34,118 nt of DNA from a bacterium (GCA_012838555.1 DUOZ01000062.1:1-34118); one strand, 5' to 3'. Counted from the stretch's first letter, positions 1-7,976 are shown. The notes: a model not told the origin generated them from the letters alone. Translations and numbers: made by a program.

Positions 1-733
1 TCAACTCTCCTTTAAATATAATCCTAGCATCCCCCTCAACTTTTATTTTGTCATCAATTAGGGCTAAGTTTAGACTTCCACCCATGGAGACTATCGTACA
101 ACTTTTATCAATTATTTTTTCATTCACTAAATGATAAAATAATGCAACACTGCCACTTGTACAGCTATTTGTCTCAAAGACACCATATTCATAAAAACGT
201 GCTTTTATGATTGAAGGTGAAATAACTTGATAAGCTTCAATATTATATGGATAATTTTTCTGCAATACTTTTGCATAAGGTTCAAAATTAAAACTAGATA
301 GATTACTACTCCTTGCTATTGCATGGTAATTTCCTATCTCACAAAGATGAAACTCTAAATCGTTAATTGTAATACTTTTTGGTTCTAAATAGGATGGTAA
401 CCGAAAATACGTAATAACTCCTTTGTTAGTAACTTCTATTTCATTTATATCTGAAGATGTTTTAACAGTAATTTTATTGACACCTTCAAGATGATTAATT
501 AATTTTCCAACACATCTTAAAGCATTACCACACGTAAGAGCCTTACTACCATCTTGATTATAAATCTCCATTTCATATTCATTATTATTTAGCCGATTTA
601 AAATAACAACTCCGTCAGCACCTACACCATAATGAATACGACAGAGTTTAATAATTTCTTCTTTAGTTAATTCTATCTTTTTAGGGAAAATAATGAAATC
701 ATTGCCCAATCCATGGGCTTTATAAAACCTCAT
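1..733 (-). CDS. dapF: Diaminopimelate epimerase DapF (3' end runs off the window)
   Basis: Converts LL- to meso-diaminopimelate, the penultimate step to lysine and a peptidoglycan precursor. About 244 codons are visible; the frame is open at base 1, and the C-terminal FKGEL resembles the family's end, so little is missing. Visible motifs: N-terminal HGLGNDF, first catalytic-Cys region DGSKALTCGNALRC, and second catalytic-Cys region YEYGVFETNSCTSG. The usual second motif is ERGVGETxACGTG, so both cysteines and the key Glu remain but the Arg and several glycines are replaced. The ATG overlaps the asd stop as ATGA (730-733), so translation is probably coupled. It is the last visible gene of lysC-asd-dapF. 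A related amino-acid racemase (for example CntK-like) is possible, but the context favours DapF. Confidence 0.85.
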   Translation of the reverse strand, partial: MRFYKAHGLGNDFIIFPKKIELTKEEIIKLCRIHYGVGADGVVILNRLNNNEYEMEIYNQDGSKALTCGNALRCVGKLINHLEGVNKITVKTSSDINEIEVTNKGVITYFRLPSYLEPKSITINDLEFHLCEIGNYHAIARSSNLSSFNFEPYAKVLQKNYPYNIEAYQVISPSIIKARFYEYGVFETNSCTSGSVALFYHLVNEKIIDKSCTIVSMGGSLNLALIDDKIKVEGDARIIFKGEL

Positions 734-1761
734 ACTAAATCATACTCCAATAGCCTAAAGGCAATTTTAATGGCATTGGTTGCTGCTCCTACTAATAAGT
801 TATCAGCTACAACCCACATACAAAGTGCTTTTTTATTATTTAATGCAGGTCTTATTCTACCAATATAAATATAATCTTGATCTTCACATTCAATTGGTTG
901 AGGATATTTTTGCTCATTTAAATCATCTTGAATGATAACATTTGGCATTTTGCTTAATAATTGTCTTGCTTTATCTATGTCAATTTCCTTTTCACATTCA
1001 ATATATAAACTTTCACTATGACCTCTCTTAACTGGGACTCTAACACACGTAGGGATAACCTCAATAGAAGGAGATAATATCTTATGTGTTTCATTAATCA
1101 TCTTATGTTCTTCTAAAGTATATAAAGTTTCATTATTAAAATTATCAATTTGTGGAAGCAAATTATAGGCAATAGGATAGAATTTTTTACCTGCTGCATA
1201 AGGTAAAACTTTTGGAGGGGTGTTTAAATCATGAGCTTGATTATTTAATTCATCCAAAGCTAAAATTCCTGCACCTGATACTGATTGATAAGTAGAAACA
1301 ACAACTTTTTTAATCTTATATTCATCATGAATCGGTTTTAATGCTACAACCATTTGAATCGTTGAACAATTTGGATTCGCTATAATCCCCTTATGATTTT
1401 TCACTTCTTCATCATTAACACCATAAGCAATTAAAGGAACATCATCATTTTGTCTAAAATAACTCGTATTATCAATTACAATACAACCACTTTTTTTTGC
1501 GATAGGAACATATTCTCTTGAAACAGCACTACCAGCTGAAAATAATGCTATATCAACTCCTTCAAAACTATCTTCTTTTAATTCTTTAACTAAATAATCT
1601 TTACCATCAATCATGATGACTTTATTTGCACTCCTTTTTGAAGCAAGAGGTATAATTGTTTCAAAAGGAAAAGATAGTTTATTCAACCATCTTATAATCT
1701 CCCTACCAACTAAGCCTGTAGAACCAACAACCGCAACCTTATATTTTTTCTTCACCGACAT
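730..1761 (-). CDS. asd: Aspartate-semialdehyde dehydrogenase
   Basis: NADPH-dependent reduction of aspartyl phosphate to aspartate semialdehyde, the branch to lysine/diaminopimelate, threonine and methionine; cytosolic. The protein is 343 aa, a normal family length. It shows the N-terminal nucleotide-binding GSTGLVG, the catalytic-Cys motif NPNCST near residue 130, SVSGAG, and the substrate-binding CVRVPVKRGH in the C-terminal domain. I chose the ATG at 1761; two in-frame GTG codons lie just upstream (1764, 1767) and cannot be excluded. The start lies inside the 3' end of lysC (23-base overlap) and the stop overlaps the dapF start, so the three genes form one coupled operon. Confidence 0.95.
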   Translation of the reverse strand: MSVKKKYKVAVVGSTGLVGREIIRWLNKLSFPFETIIPLASKRSANKVIMIDGKDYLVKELKEDSFEGVDIALFSAGSAVSREYVPIAKKSGCIVIDNTSYFRQNDDVPLIAYGVNDEEVKNHKGIIANPNCSTIQMVVALKPIHDEYKIKKVVVSTYQSVSGAGILALDELNNQAHDLNTPPKVLPYAAGKKFYPIAYNLLPQIDNFNNETLYTLEEHKMINETHKILSPSIEVIPTCVRVPVKRGHSESLYIECEKEIDIDKARQLLSKMPNVIIQDDLNEQKYPQPIECEDQDYIYIGRIRPALNNKKALCMWVVADNLLVGAATNAIKIAFRLLEYDLV

Positions 1762-2746
1762 CACCACTTAAGTATATGCCCAAATTAGTGTGATGGTTAC
1801 GAATCAGTTCATCATGTAAGTAATTTGATAATTCATTAGCAGATCCTTTTGTTAGATCAATTTTAATCACATTAGTTAATAATGTTAATTCATATTCAAA
1901 TTCATTATTATTTAACATTTTTTTTATTAGTTCAATTTCTTCATTTGTATAATTTCCAATGATATTTATACAGTCATTTTCATTCATGATGGCTAAATAG
2001 TTTTCATTAACTCCTTTTAAAGATATTGTAGTTCCAACATCATTTGAATAAATTGGTAAGACTTCTAGTTCTATATTATAATTTCTAGCTGCAAGAATTG
2101 CATTTTTTTGAAGGATTTGCGCCCCATTTTCACTGAGTAATAACATCTGGTTATAGGAAAGGTAATCATATTTTCTTGGATTTTTAATATATTTAGGATT
2201 TCCACTTAAAACACCTTCGACATCTTTATAAAACTCAACTTTACCAATACCTAACATATGAGCGATTAACACCGCACTAAAATCGCTACCTCCTCTACCT
2301 AAGGTAACGACATCACCATTTTTATTAACACCAATAAATCCTGGAACGACCAAGACGTCATATAAATTTAGTAATTTATTTAATCTTAAGGGATTTAATG
2401 AGATTACTTTACCTTTTCCCCATTCAGAGTTGGTGTAAATCCCTAGTTCTTTTTCACTAACCGGATGAGTGCAAATATTCTCTTGTGCTATTTGATTTGC
2501 TAAGACCATCGTAGAAATAATTTCTCCTAAAGAGATTAAACGATCTTTATCTTTTTTCTCTAAAAACTTTGCATGTTCAATTAATGTATCTGTAGCATAT
2601 GGGTCATTATATCTTCCCATCGCTGAAACAACAACGATAACTTTACATCCGCTTTCTAGTTTCTTTTTAACTTTATTAATAACGATTAATCGATCAGATT
2701 CATCTTTTAAGATTGCTCCACCGAATTTTAATACACAGACATTCAT
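1739..2746 (-). CDS. lysC: Aspartate kinase with shortened C-terminal regulatory region
   Basis: Phosphorylates aspartate, the committed step of the aspartate family. Catalytic-domain motifs are KFGGAIL at the N-terminus, VVVVSAMG, GFIGVNKNGDVVTLGRGGSD in the middle and DVEGVLSGNPK after it. The kinase domain ends near GTTISLKG around residue 245. Only about 90 residues follow, whereas typical aspartate kinases are about 400 aa or more with two ACT domains; here the total is 335 aa. At most one degenerate ACT-like unit can be present, so allosteric control by lysine or threonine may be changed (inference). The ATG at 2746 is chosen because AAGGTGG lies at a good distance upstream (2755-2761); the earlier GTG codons overlap that site. 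First gene of lysC-asd-dapF. Confidence 0.9.
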   Translation of the reverse strand: MNVCVLKFGGAILKDESDRLIVINKVKKKLESGCKVIVVVSAMGRYNDPYATDTLIEHAKFLEKKDKDRLISLGEIISTMVLANQIAQENICTHPVSEKELGIYTNSEWGKGKVISLNPLRLNKLLNLYDVLVVPGFIGVNKNGDVVTLGRGGSDFSAVLIAHMLGIGKVEFYKDVEGVLSGNPKYIKNPRKYDYLSYNQMLLLSENGAQILQKNAILAARNYNIELEVLPIYSNDVGTTISLKGVNENYLAIMNENDCINIIGNYTNEEIELIKKMLNNNEFEYELTLLTNVIKIDLTKGSANELSNYLHDELIRNHHTNLGIYLSGDVGEEKI

Positions 2747-2848
2747 CACCTTCACCACCTTACTACAAACCTATAATATGCACGATAAAACCCTAAACTA
2801 ATGGAATTAGCCCAGTTTTATGTGCTAAAATGTTGGTTGGTGATTAAT

Positions 2849-3790
2849 ATGAATAACCCTTATCCTTTTTCAAACACAAACAAGAGATATTACACATATG
2901 ATTATTACTTAAAACAAAAATATGGTAGTAAGGTTTTTAAGGTTGCTATAGATGGTGGATTTACTTGTCCGAATAGAGACGGGAAAGTTAGTATTGGTGG
3001 TTGCCATTTTTGTTCTAGTTTAGGTAGCGGAGAATTTGGTGGTAACCGTAAAGATTCACTTTTTAAACAATTTGATCAAGTTAGAGATATGTTGCATCGA
3101 AAATGGCCTATAGCTAAATATATTGTTTATTTCCAATCATTTTCAAATACGTACGCTCCAGTGAGTTATTTAAAGTCAGTCTATGAACCTTTACTAAGTA
3201 AAGAAAATGTCGTTGGTTTATCAATTGCGACTAGACCTGATTGTTTTAATGAAGAAATATATGAGTATTTAAGTGAATTAGCACAAAAAACTGATTTAAC
3301 CATTGAGTTAGGTTTACAAACTATTCATGATGACATCGCTTCTAGTTTTAATCGAGGATATAATTTTTCTACATTTTTAGAAACTTTTAATCGGCTTAAA
3401 GAATTAAAAATTAATACTCTTGTTCACTTAATTAATGGTTTAGTTAATGAGAGTAAAGAAATGATGTTAGAAAATGCTCGAGTAGTAGGTAAGTTAAAAC
3501 CATGGGGAATTAAATTCCATTCACTTTATGTAATCAAAAATACGATGTACGCTAAATTATATGAAAAAGAACCTTTTAAGATTATGGAACAAGATGAATA
3601 TATTGACTTAGTCGTTCGTCAATTAGAATTATTACCTAAGGACTGTGTAATTGAACGTTTAACTGGTGATCCTTCTAAAGAAGATTTAATCGCACCAACT
3701 TGGGCTTTAAAAAAAGTCGCAGTTTTAAATGGTATCGATAAAAAAATGGCTAGAGAAAATACTTATCAAGGGAGACTTTTTAATGAATAA
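2849..3790 (+). CDS. mnmL: Radical SAM tRNA-modification protein MnmL (YtqA, TIGR01212 family)
   Basis: 313-aa radical SAM protein of the YtqA/YhcC family. The family cluster motif is visible as TCPNRDG followed by GGCHFC, giving the iron-sulfur cysteines C-x(n)-C-x2-C. In Bacillus subtilis YtqA (MnmL) acts with YtqB (MnmM) in the Gram-positive route to mnm5(s2)U at tRNA wobble position 34; the assignment here rests on family and on the adjacent mnmM. The ATG at 2849 with GGTG six bases upstream gives the expected N-terminus NPYPFSNTNKRYYTYD; an in-frame ATG at 2801 would add 16 unrelated residues. Divergent from lysC. The last 8 bases overlap mnmM. An extended -10 element (TGTGCTAAAAT, about 2821-2831) precedes it. 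Confidence 0.82.
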   Translation: MNNPYPFSNTNKRYYTYDYYLKQKYGSKVFKVAIDGGFTCPNRDGKVSIGGCHFCSSLGSGEFGGNRKDSLFKQFDQVRDMLHRKWPIAKYIVYFQSFSNTYAPVSYLKSVYEPLLSKENVVGLSIATRPDCFNEEIYEYLSELAQKTDLTIELGLQTIHDDIASSFNRGYNFSTFLETFNRLKELKINTLVHLINGLVNESKEMMLENARVVGKLKPWGIKFHSLYVIKNTMYAKLYEKEPFKIMEQDEYIDLVVRQLELLPKDCVIERLTGDPSKEDLIAPTWALKKVAVLNGIDKKMARENTYQGRLFNE

Positions 3791-4307
3791 ATCAAAAATT
3801 GTCTTAAAATCACATGAATATATTGAAAAAGTTAAAAACAAAAAAATAGCAATTGATGCTACGTGCGGAAATGGTCATGACACCTTATTTCTTGCTACAC
3901 TTTTTAATCATGTTTATGCTTTTGATATTCAGCCATTAGCAATTAAACGGACTAAAGAAAAAACTGAACATTTAAATAATGTTACATTAATTAACGATGA
4001 TTTTAATAAAATATATCAATATGTAAAAGAAAATGTTGAACTTATTATCTTTAATCTAGGTTTCCTACCTGGAAGTAATAAAAAAGTCTTAACTAGTGAT
4101 TATCATAGTGAAGAAGCAATTTTAAATGCCTACAAGATACTTAATGATGAAGGAACTATGATTATTTGCTGCTATTTATTGCATCAAGGTGGTAAAGAAG
4201 AATATCAAAAAATAACCGATAACCTAAATATTAATAACATTAACTTTGACCAAGAAATCTTTAATAATGGCAATGAAATCTTATTATATATAAGAAAAAA
4301 CGACTAG
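3783..4307 (+). CDS. mnmM: tRNA wobble-uridine methyltransferase MnmM (YtqB)
   Basis: 174-aa class I SAM-dependent methyltransferase. The SAM-binding loop is IDATCGNGHDT near residues 20-30, and the family signature FNLGFLPGSNK lies around residue 95 (usual form NLGYLPGGDK). In B. subtilis the orthologue methylates nm5(s2)U at position 34 of tRNAs to mnm5(s2)U. The ATG at 3783 is chosen because AAGGGAG lies about eight bases upstream and the residues then match the family; a longer in-frame reading from 3729 would lie wholly within mnmL. The two genes overlap by 8 bases, so MnmL and MnmM are co-expressed. Confidence 0.85.
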   Translation: MNKSKIVLKSHEYIEKVKNKKIAIDATCGNGHDTLFLATLFNHVYAFDIQPLAIKRTKEKTEHLNNVTLINDDFNKIYQYVKENVELIIFNLGFLPGSNKKVLTSDYHSEEAILNAYKILNDEGTMIICCYLLHQGGKEEYQKITDNLNINNINFDQEIFNNGNEILLYIRKND

Positions 4308-4312
4308 AAACT

Positions 4313-5143
4313 CTAATCGTTTAAAATTGATTTATCAAGATCAAATATTTTAACAAAATGATAAGCAAGTCCTGCATCAACGCAAGATTTTTCAGTGATT
4401 TGATCAGCGACTTCTTTTAAATCCTCAGAAGCATTAGCCATTGCTATTCCAATATTGGCTATTTTTAAAAGTTCAATATCATTAGGTGCATCACCTATAG
4501 CAATAATATCTTCTTGACTAATATTTAGTTTTTTGGCTACTTTTAAGATAGCATTTCCTTTATTAATATCTTTAGGAAAGATTTCGGCAAATGTTACAAA
4601 ACTATTTGACCAGAATCGACATATATAATCCGGATAGTTTTTATTTACATAATCAAGAACAATTTGATTATAGTCACTTGATTTAGTTTCTATAATAATT
4701 GTTGTTGGATTTGTTTTTAAAACATCCTTCATGTCTCCTATAAAAACATCAGCTTTATCACGCCAAAAGAAACCTTCAAGTGTTTTTTCATCATGTTTTA
4801 AATAGACTTGGTCCTCTAACTCACACATAATATTAGTTAAATAATCACTTAAGTTATTTTCCAAATCTAAAATCATATTTAATGGAATAGAAACAGCATC
4901 CACTTCAAATCCTTTATCAGTTGGATGATGGATATATGAACCATTATAGTTACAAACAGGCGTTGTTAGTTTTAATGTTTCATAAAATTCTTTAGTTGAC
5001 CTCCAAGGTCTTCCTGTAGCGATAACAACATAATGACCTAAAGAAACTAAATAATCAACCACTCTTATATTAAGAGGATGAATACTAGTTCTCGTATCAA
5101 GAGTTGTTCCATCTAAATCAATTGCAATTAACTTTTTCTTCAT
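4313..5143 (-). CDS. HAD superfamily phosphatase, Cof/YidA type
   Basis: 276-aa Cof-type sugar or nucleotide phosphatase; the substrate cannot be read from the sequence. HAD motif I is DLDGTTLD near residue 9 (nucleophile Asp plus acid/base Asp), motif II region ATGRPW near residue 43, and motif IV IGDAPNDIELL near residue 217, where GDxxND binds magnesium. The C2-type cap lies between motifs II and IV. AAGGAG is placed seven bases before the ATG. It ends five bases from mnmM in convergent orientation with no clear hairpin between them. Confidence 0.88.
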   Translation of the reverse strand: MKKKLIAIDLDGTTLDTRTSIHPLNIRVVDYLVSLGHYVVIATGRPWRSTKEFYETLKLTTPVCNYNGSYIHHPTDKGFEVDAVSIPLNMILDLENNLSDYLTNIMCELEDQVYLKHDEKTLEGFFWRDKADVFIGDMKDVLKTNPTTIIIETKSSDYNQIVLDYVNKNYPDYICRFWSNSFVTFAEIFPKDINKGNAILKVAKKLNISQEDIIAIGDAPNDIELLKIANIGIAMANASEDLKEVADQITEKSCVDAGLAYHFVKIFDLDKSILND

Positions 5144-5204
5144 AATTTACTCCTTTAAGTTCAAATACTACTACTTCACGAATATTAATTAAATAGGTGA
5201 TTCT

Positions 5205-5411
5205 ATGTGGCGATTACTAAGTTTGTTCTTCGGTATCATAATTACTAGCTGGGGACTAGTCTTTAATATCATTTCTCTAGCTTATTTTGATAATGATAGA
5301 GATTTTTTATCATCTTTGCAAATAATTTTAGGTAGATATGAAAATTACCTAACATTAATTGGAATCATACTCTTAGTATACGCCCTAAAAAAAAGGAAAA
5401 GGCGTTTTTAG
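5205..5411 (+). CDS. Small membrane protein of unknown function
   Basis: 68 residues with two hydrophobic segments (about 4-27 and 46-62) separated by a polar loop containing DNDRD, and a basic KKRKRR tail that predicts a cytoplasmic C-terminus. I do not recognise a family. AGGTGA lies about five bases before the ATG. Its TAG stop overlaps the trpS TAA on the opposite strand (bases 5408-5411). A short inverted repeat (ACGCC at 5379-5383 and GGCGT at 5401-5405, followed by T residues) lies in its last codons and could end transcription. It could be a spurious reading, but ribosome site and membrane pattern favour a gene. Confidence 0.55.
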   Translation: MWRLLSLFFGIIITSWGLVFNIISLAYFDNDRDFLSSLQIILGRYENYLTLIGIILLVYALKKRKRRF

Positions 5412-6400
5412 ATGCCAAGTCCTATTTTCTTTTTCACCTTAGATAGTTTTCTTTGGGCAAGAAATTGTGCTTTTTGTGCACCTTCTTTAAAGATATCATT
5501 AATGACTCCACTAGCAATAATCTGCTTGTGGCGTTCTTGAATTGAGCCAATTAATCCAACAACAGCATCGGCTACGCTTCTTTTAAACTCACCATAATTA
5601 AAATCTTTAAATTTTTCTTCAGCTTCTTTAATACTTACACCTGTAACTGAAGAATAAATGGTTAATAAATTTGAAATACCTGGCTTATTTTCAACATCAT
5701 ATCTGATTAAATTATCAGAATCGGTAACTGCTGACATAATCTTTTTTCTAACAACTTTTAAATCATCTAATAAATAAATACATCCTTTATCACCCTCATC
5801 AGACTTTGACATCTTTTTAGTTGGATTTGATAAGGACATAATTTTAGCACCTACTTCAGGAATAATGGCTTCTGGGACAACAAATGTATCTCCATATCGA
5901 TTATTAAATCTAACTGCTATATCGCGAGTAAGTTCTAAATGTTGAACTTGGTCAACTCCAACTGGAACATATTTAGCATCATATAATAAAATATCTGCAG
6001 CCATTAACACTGGATAGTTATAAAAACCAACGGTTAAAGAAATATTTTCTCCTTGATTCTTTTGAACTTTATCTTTATACTGGGTCATTCGGTTTAACTC
6101 ACCCATGTAAGAATTACATGAAAGTACATATCCTAAATTCGCATGTTCTAACACATCAGATTGAATAAATAAATTAACCTTTTCATGATCTAAACCACAA
6201 GCCATATAAAGGGCTGCTAAATCTTTGATATTCTGTTTAAGTTCTTTTTTATCTTGATATTCTGTTATAGCATGTAAATCTGCTATAAAAATATACATTT
6301 CATAACTATCTTGAAGTTTAATAAAGTTTTTAATCGCGCCAATATAATTACCAAGGGTAACTTTACCAGTAGGTTTTATTCCGCTTAACATTCTTTCCAT
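5408..6400 (-). CDS. trpS: Tryptophanyl-tRNA synthetase
   Basis: Class I synthetase charging tRNA-Trp. The 330-aa length is normal. The N-terminal ATP-binding segment is SGIKPTGKVTLGNYIGA (HIGH-equivalent around LGNY), and the KMSKS loop is NPTKKMSKSDEG near residue 195. AAAGGGAG lies eight bases before the ATG. The upstream 200 bases form a T-box leader with Trp features, so expression should rise when tRNA-Trp is uncharged. Convergent with a small membrane-protein gene, overlapping it by four bases. Confidence 0.97.
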   Translation of the reverse strand: MERMLSGIKPTGKVTLGNYIGAIKNFIKLQDSYEMYIFIADLHAITEYQDKKELKQNIKDLAALYMACGLDHEKVNLFIQSDVLEHANLGYVLSCNSYMGELNRMTQYKDKVQKNQGENISLTVGFYNYPVLMAADILLYDAKYVPVGVDQVQHLELTRDIAVRFNNRYGDTFVVPEAIIPEVGAKIMSLSNPTKKMSKSDEGDKGCIYLLDDLKVVRKKIMSAVTDSDNLIRYDVENKPGISNLLTIYSSVTGVSIKEAEEKFKDFNYGEFKRSVADAVVGLIGSIQERHKQIIASGVINDIFKEGAQKAQFLAQRKLSKVKKKIGLGI

Positions 6401-6600
6401 ATCAATTTCTCCCTTTCAATAACACTAATATGGGACGTCGTGTTAAACGTGGTGCCACCCAAATTCATGAACATAGTTCACCTTATTTAAATTAAAGCTC
6501 CCAGATCCCAATTTTCACATTTATTATCAACACTTTTCACCAACCAGTGTCTCTCTAAAGATAAAGATAAATGCTATCAACAATCTGTTCAACGCTTTTA
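6401..6600 (-). promoter_or_regulatory. T-box leader of trpS (tRNA-Trp sensing)
   Basis: On the minus strand the core T-box GGGTGGCACCACG lies at 6448-6460. The variable base is C, which pairs with a G discriminator as found in bacterial tRNA-Trp. Upstream are a Stem III-like hairpin (TGAAC-TAT-GTTCA, about 6468-6480), a UGG specifier candidate at 6508-6510 or 6501-6503, the distal GGTTGGTG at about 6539-6546 and the GA-motif AGAGAG at 6551-6556. No U-tract follows the T-box. Instead GTCCC (6432-6436) lies upstream of the trpS ribosome site GGGAG (6409-6413), so control could be translational (inference). Confidence 0.9.
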
Positions 6601-6603
6601 TTA

Positions 6604-6633
6604 ATTATAGAATATGCCATTATTTTCTGTCAA
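6604..6633 (-). promoter_or_regulatory. Consensus sigma-A promoter of trpS leader
   Basis: Perfect TTGACA (6628-6633) and TATAAT (6604-6609) on the minus strand with an 18-base spacer. It is placed so that transcription starts near 6597, just before the T-box Stem I. Confidence 0.88.
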
Positions 6634-6778
6634 TTACAATTATTTTATTAAGCATTAAAATACCAAATGAAAAAATTATCTAAATCATTTATCTTTTCTT
6701 ATATTATTATATAAAAAATCAACAATAAAGTCCTAACCATAATATACCAAGTAGATATATAACATCAACAATATTGTA

Positions 6779-6807
6779 TTGAATAATTAGTCAAAAAATG
6801 CTAAAAT
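6779..6807 (+). promoter_or_regulatory. Probable sigma-A promoter of spx
   Basis: TTGAAT (6779-6784), 17-base spacer ending in an extended TG, then TAAAAT (6802-6807), about 20 bases before the spx start codon. The bases from 6634 to 6778 are AT-rich, with no other feature seen. Confidence 0.65.
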
Positions 6808-6826
6808 ATCTTGAAGGAGGGATGAT

Positions 6827-7279
6827 ATGTTAAAGATTTATACTTCACCTAGCTGCTCATCATGCCGCAAGGTCAAAGCTTGGCTAAAAGAACAGAATAT
6901 TGATTTTGTAGAAAGGAACATCTTCTCCTCAGTTCTAAATGAAAAAGAACTGAAAGAAATCCTTGCCAAAACTGAAAATGGAACTGATGATATTATCTCT
7001 AAAAGATCTAAAATCATTAAAGAAGGTAATGTCAATGTCGAAGACATGACAATTAAGGAATTAATTGAATTCATCCGTGAAAATCCTACCGTCTTAAAAC
7101 GTCCGATTATAGTTAATGATCGTTTAGTACAAGTCGGTTATAACGAAGAAGAAATTCGCGTTTTCATTCCTCATGAGTTACGATATATGCAAAATCAAAA
7201 TTGTGGAAAAGATTGCCCTAACTATGTAAAGGGTAAATGTGAAGTTGAACCTATTAAGGACACAGTAAGTAGTAAATAA
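6827..7279 (+). CDS. spx: Spx/ArsC-family redox regulator with a Cys-containing C-terminal tail
   Basis: 150-aa thioredoxin-fold protein. The redox switch CSSC is at residues 10-13 and the core ends in VLKRPIIV, typical of Spx, which binds the RNA polymerase alpha subunit C-terminal domain and redirects transcription under disulfide stress. The SKRS segment matches the Spx signature. Spx is usually about 131 aa. This one continues for about 25 residues with Cys126, Cys130 and Cys138 (C-x3-C-x7-C), a possible extra metal or redox site (inference). AAGGAGG precedes the ATG. Single gene between its own promoter and a strong hairpin terminator. A generic ArsC-family paralogue is the alternative. 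Confidence 0.85.
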   Translation: MLKIYTSPSCSSCRKVKAWLKEQNIDFVERNIFSSVLNEKELKEILAKTENGTDDIISKRSKIIKEGNVNVEDMTIKELIEFIRENPTVLKRPIIVNDRLVQVGYNEEEIRVFIPHELRYMQNQNCGKDCPNYVKGKCEVEPIKDTVSSK

Positions 7280-7286
7280 AAATTAT

Positions 7287-7315
7287 CCTCCAACTTTTGT
7301 TGGAGGTTTTTATTT
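7287..7315. terminator. Bidirectional intrinsic terminator after spx
   Basis: Perfect 8-bp stem CCTCCAAC/GTTGGAGG with a TTTT loop (7287-7306), followed by TTTTTATTT on the plus strand and ATAATTTTTATT on the minus strand. It serves spx and the converging CYTH gene. Confidence 0.9.
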
Positions 7316-7886
7316 ACCTAAAGTTTGTCGCTCTAGCTCTTTTAGAAATTGGATTAGCAATAAATTTTATCCCTAATTTATTAAAAAGTTCTTTAATTAC
7401 TTTAACTCCATAATCATAAGAATAAGTTTCATATTCAATTTCATAATCGCAATTATCGCTATAATAATTAATATCAAAAAATAATTCACCATCAAGATAT
7501 TTAATAACCGCTCTTTTTGTTGTCAATGATGTTAAGTAAATAATTTCTGAATCATCAATTTTCATTTTAATTAATTCACTTTTTAAATAACAATTGAATC
7601 CTTTCTTATTATTTTTATATAACTCAAATTCATCTTTTGAAATCTCTTGTTCATATTCAATGACTTCATCTTGCTCTTTCCGCTTTAAGGTTAATATGTA
7701 TTTATTATCAACTTCTCTTATCCTTAAAGCTGATTTTTGATGTAGAATTTCTTGCTCTAAAGTATCGAAATAATGATTTGTCTGTTTAAAAAAATGAATT
7801 TCAGTAATATTAAAATAAGAACACAACTTATCAAAATCTTCTTTATTAATTAACGCTTTAATTTCAATTTCTAAATTTTCTTGCAT
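7314..7886 (-). CDS. CYTH domain protein, YjbK-like
   Basis: 190-aa triphosphate-tunnel (CYTH) protein. The N-terminal EIEIKA is the ExExK signature that binds metal and triphosphate; further charged strands (ALRIRE, YILTLKRKE, FFDINYY) fit the alternating tunnel strands. CYTH enzymes include triphosphatases and adenylate cyclases; the substrate is unknown here. The ATG at 7886 is chosen because AGGGTG lies six bases upstream. In Bacillus the yjbK gene sits near nadK (yjbN), and here the two are divergent neighbours, which supports the YjbK assignment. Confidence 0.82.
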   Translation of the reverse strand: MQENLEIEIKALINKEDFDKLCSYFNITEIHFFKQTNHYFDTLEQEILHQKSALRIREVDNKYILTLKRKEQDEVIEYEQEISKDEFELYKNNKKGFNCYLKSELIKMKIDDSEIIYLTSLTTKRAVIKYLDGELFFDINYYSDNCDYEIEYETYSYDYGVKVIKELFNKLGIKFIANPISKRARATNFR

Positions 7887-7947
7887 AATTTTCACCCTTT
7901 GCATCTATATCATACTATGATAAGTTAAATTATCAAATATAAAAAAA

Positions 7948-7976
7948 TGTTAACTTCTTTTATGTTATTGTTAACA
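7948..7976. promoter_or_regulatory. Inverted repeat overlapping the nadK -35 region
   Basis: Perfect arms TGTTAAC (7948-7954) and GTTAACA (7970-7976), centres 22 bases apart, about two helical turns. The right arm covers the -35 of the nadK promoter. An operator for a dimeric repressor is possible; the regulator is unknown. Confidence 0.45.

Noticed and set aside
2747-2848. Lysine riboswitch before lysC
   Set aside because: Only about 100 bases separate the divergent starts, and none of the L-box landmarks is present.
6420-6445. Hairpin TAACAC/GTGTTA as the trpS leader terminator
   Set aside because: It has a 6-bp stem with a 14-base loop and no following U-tract.
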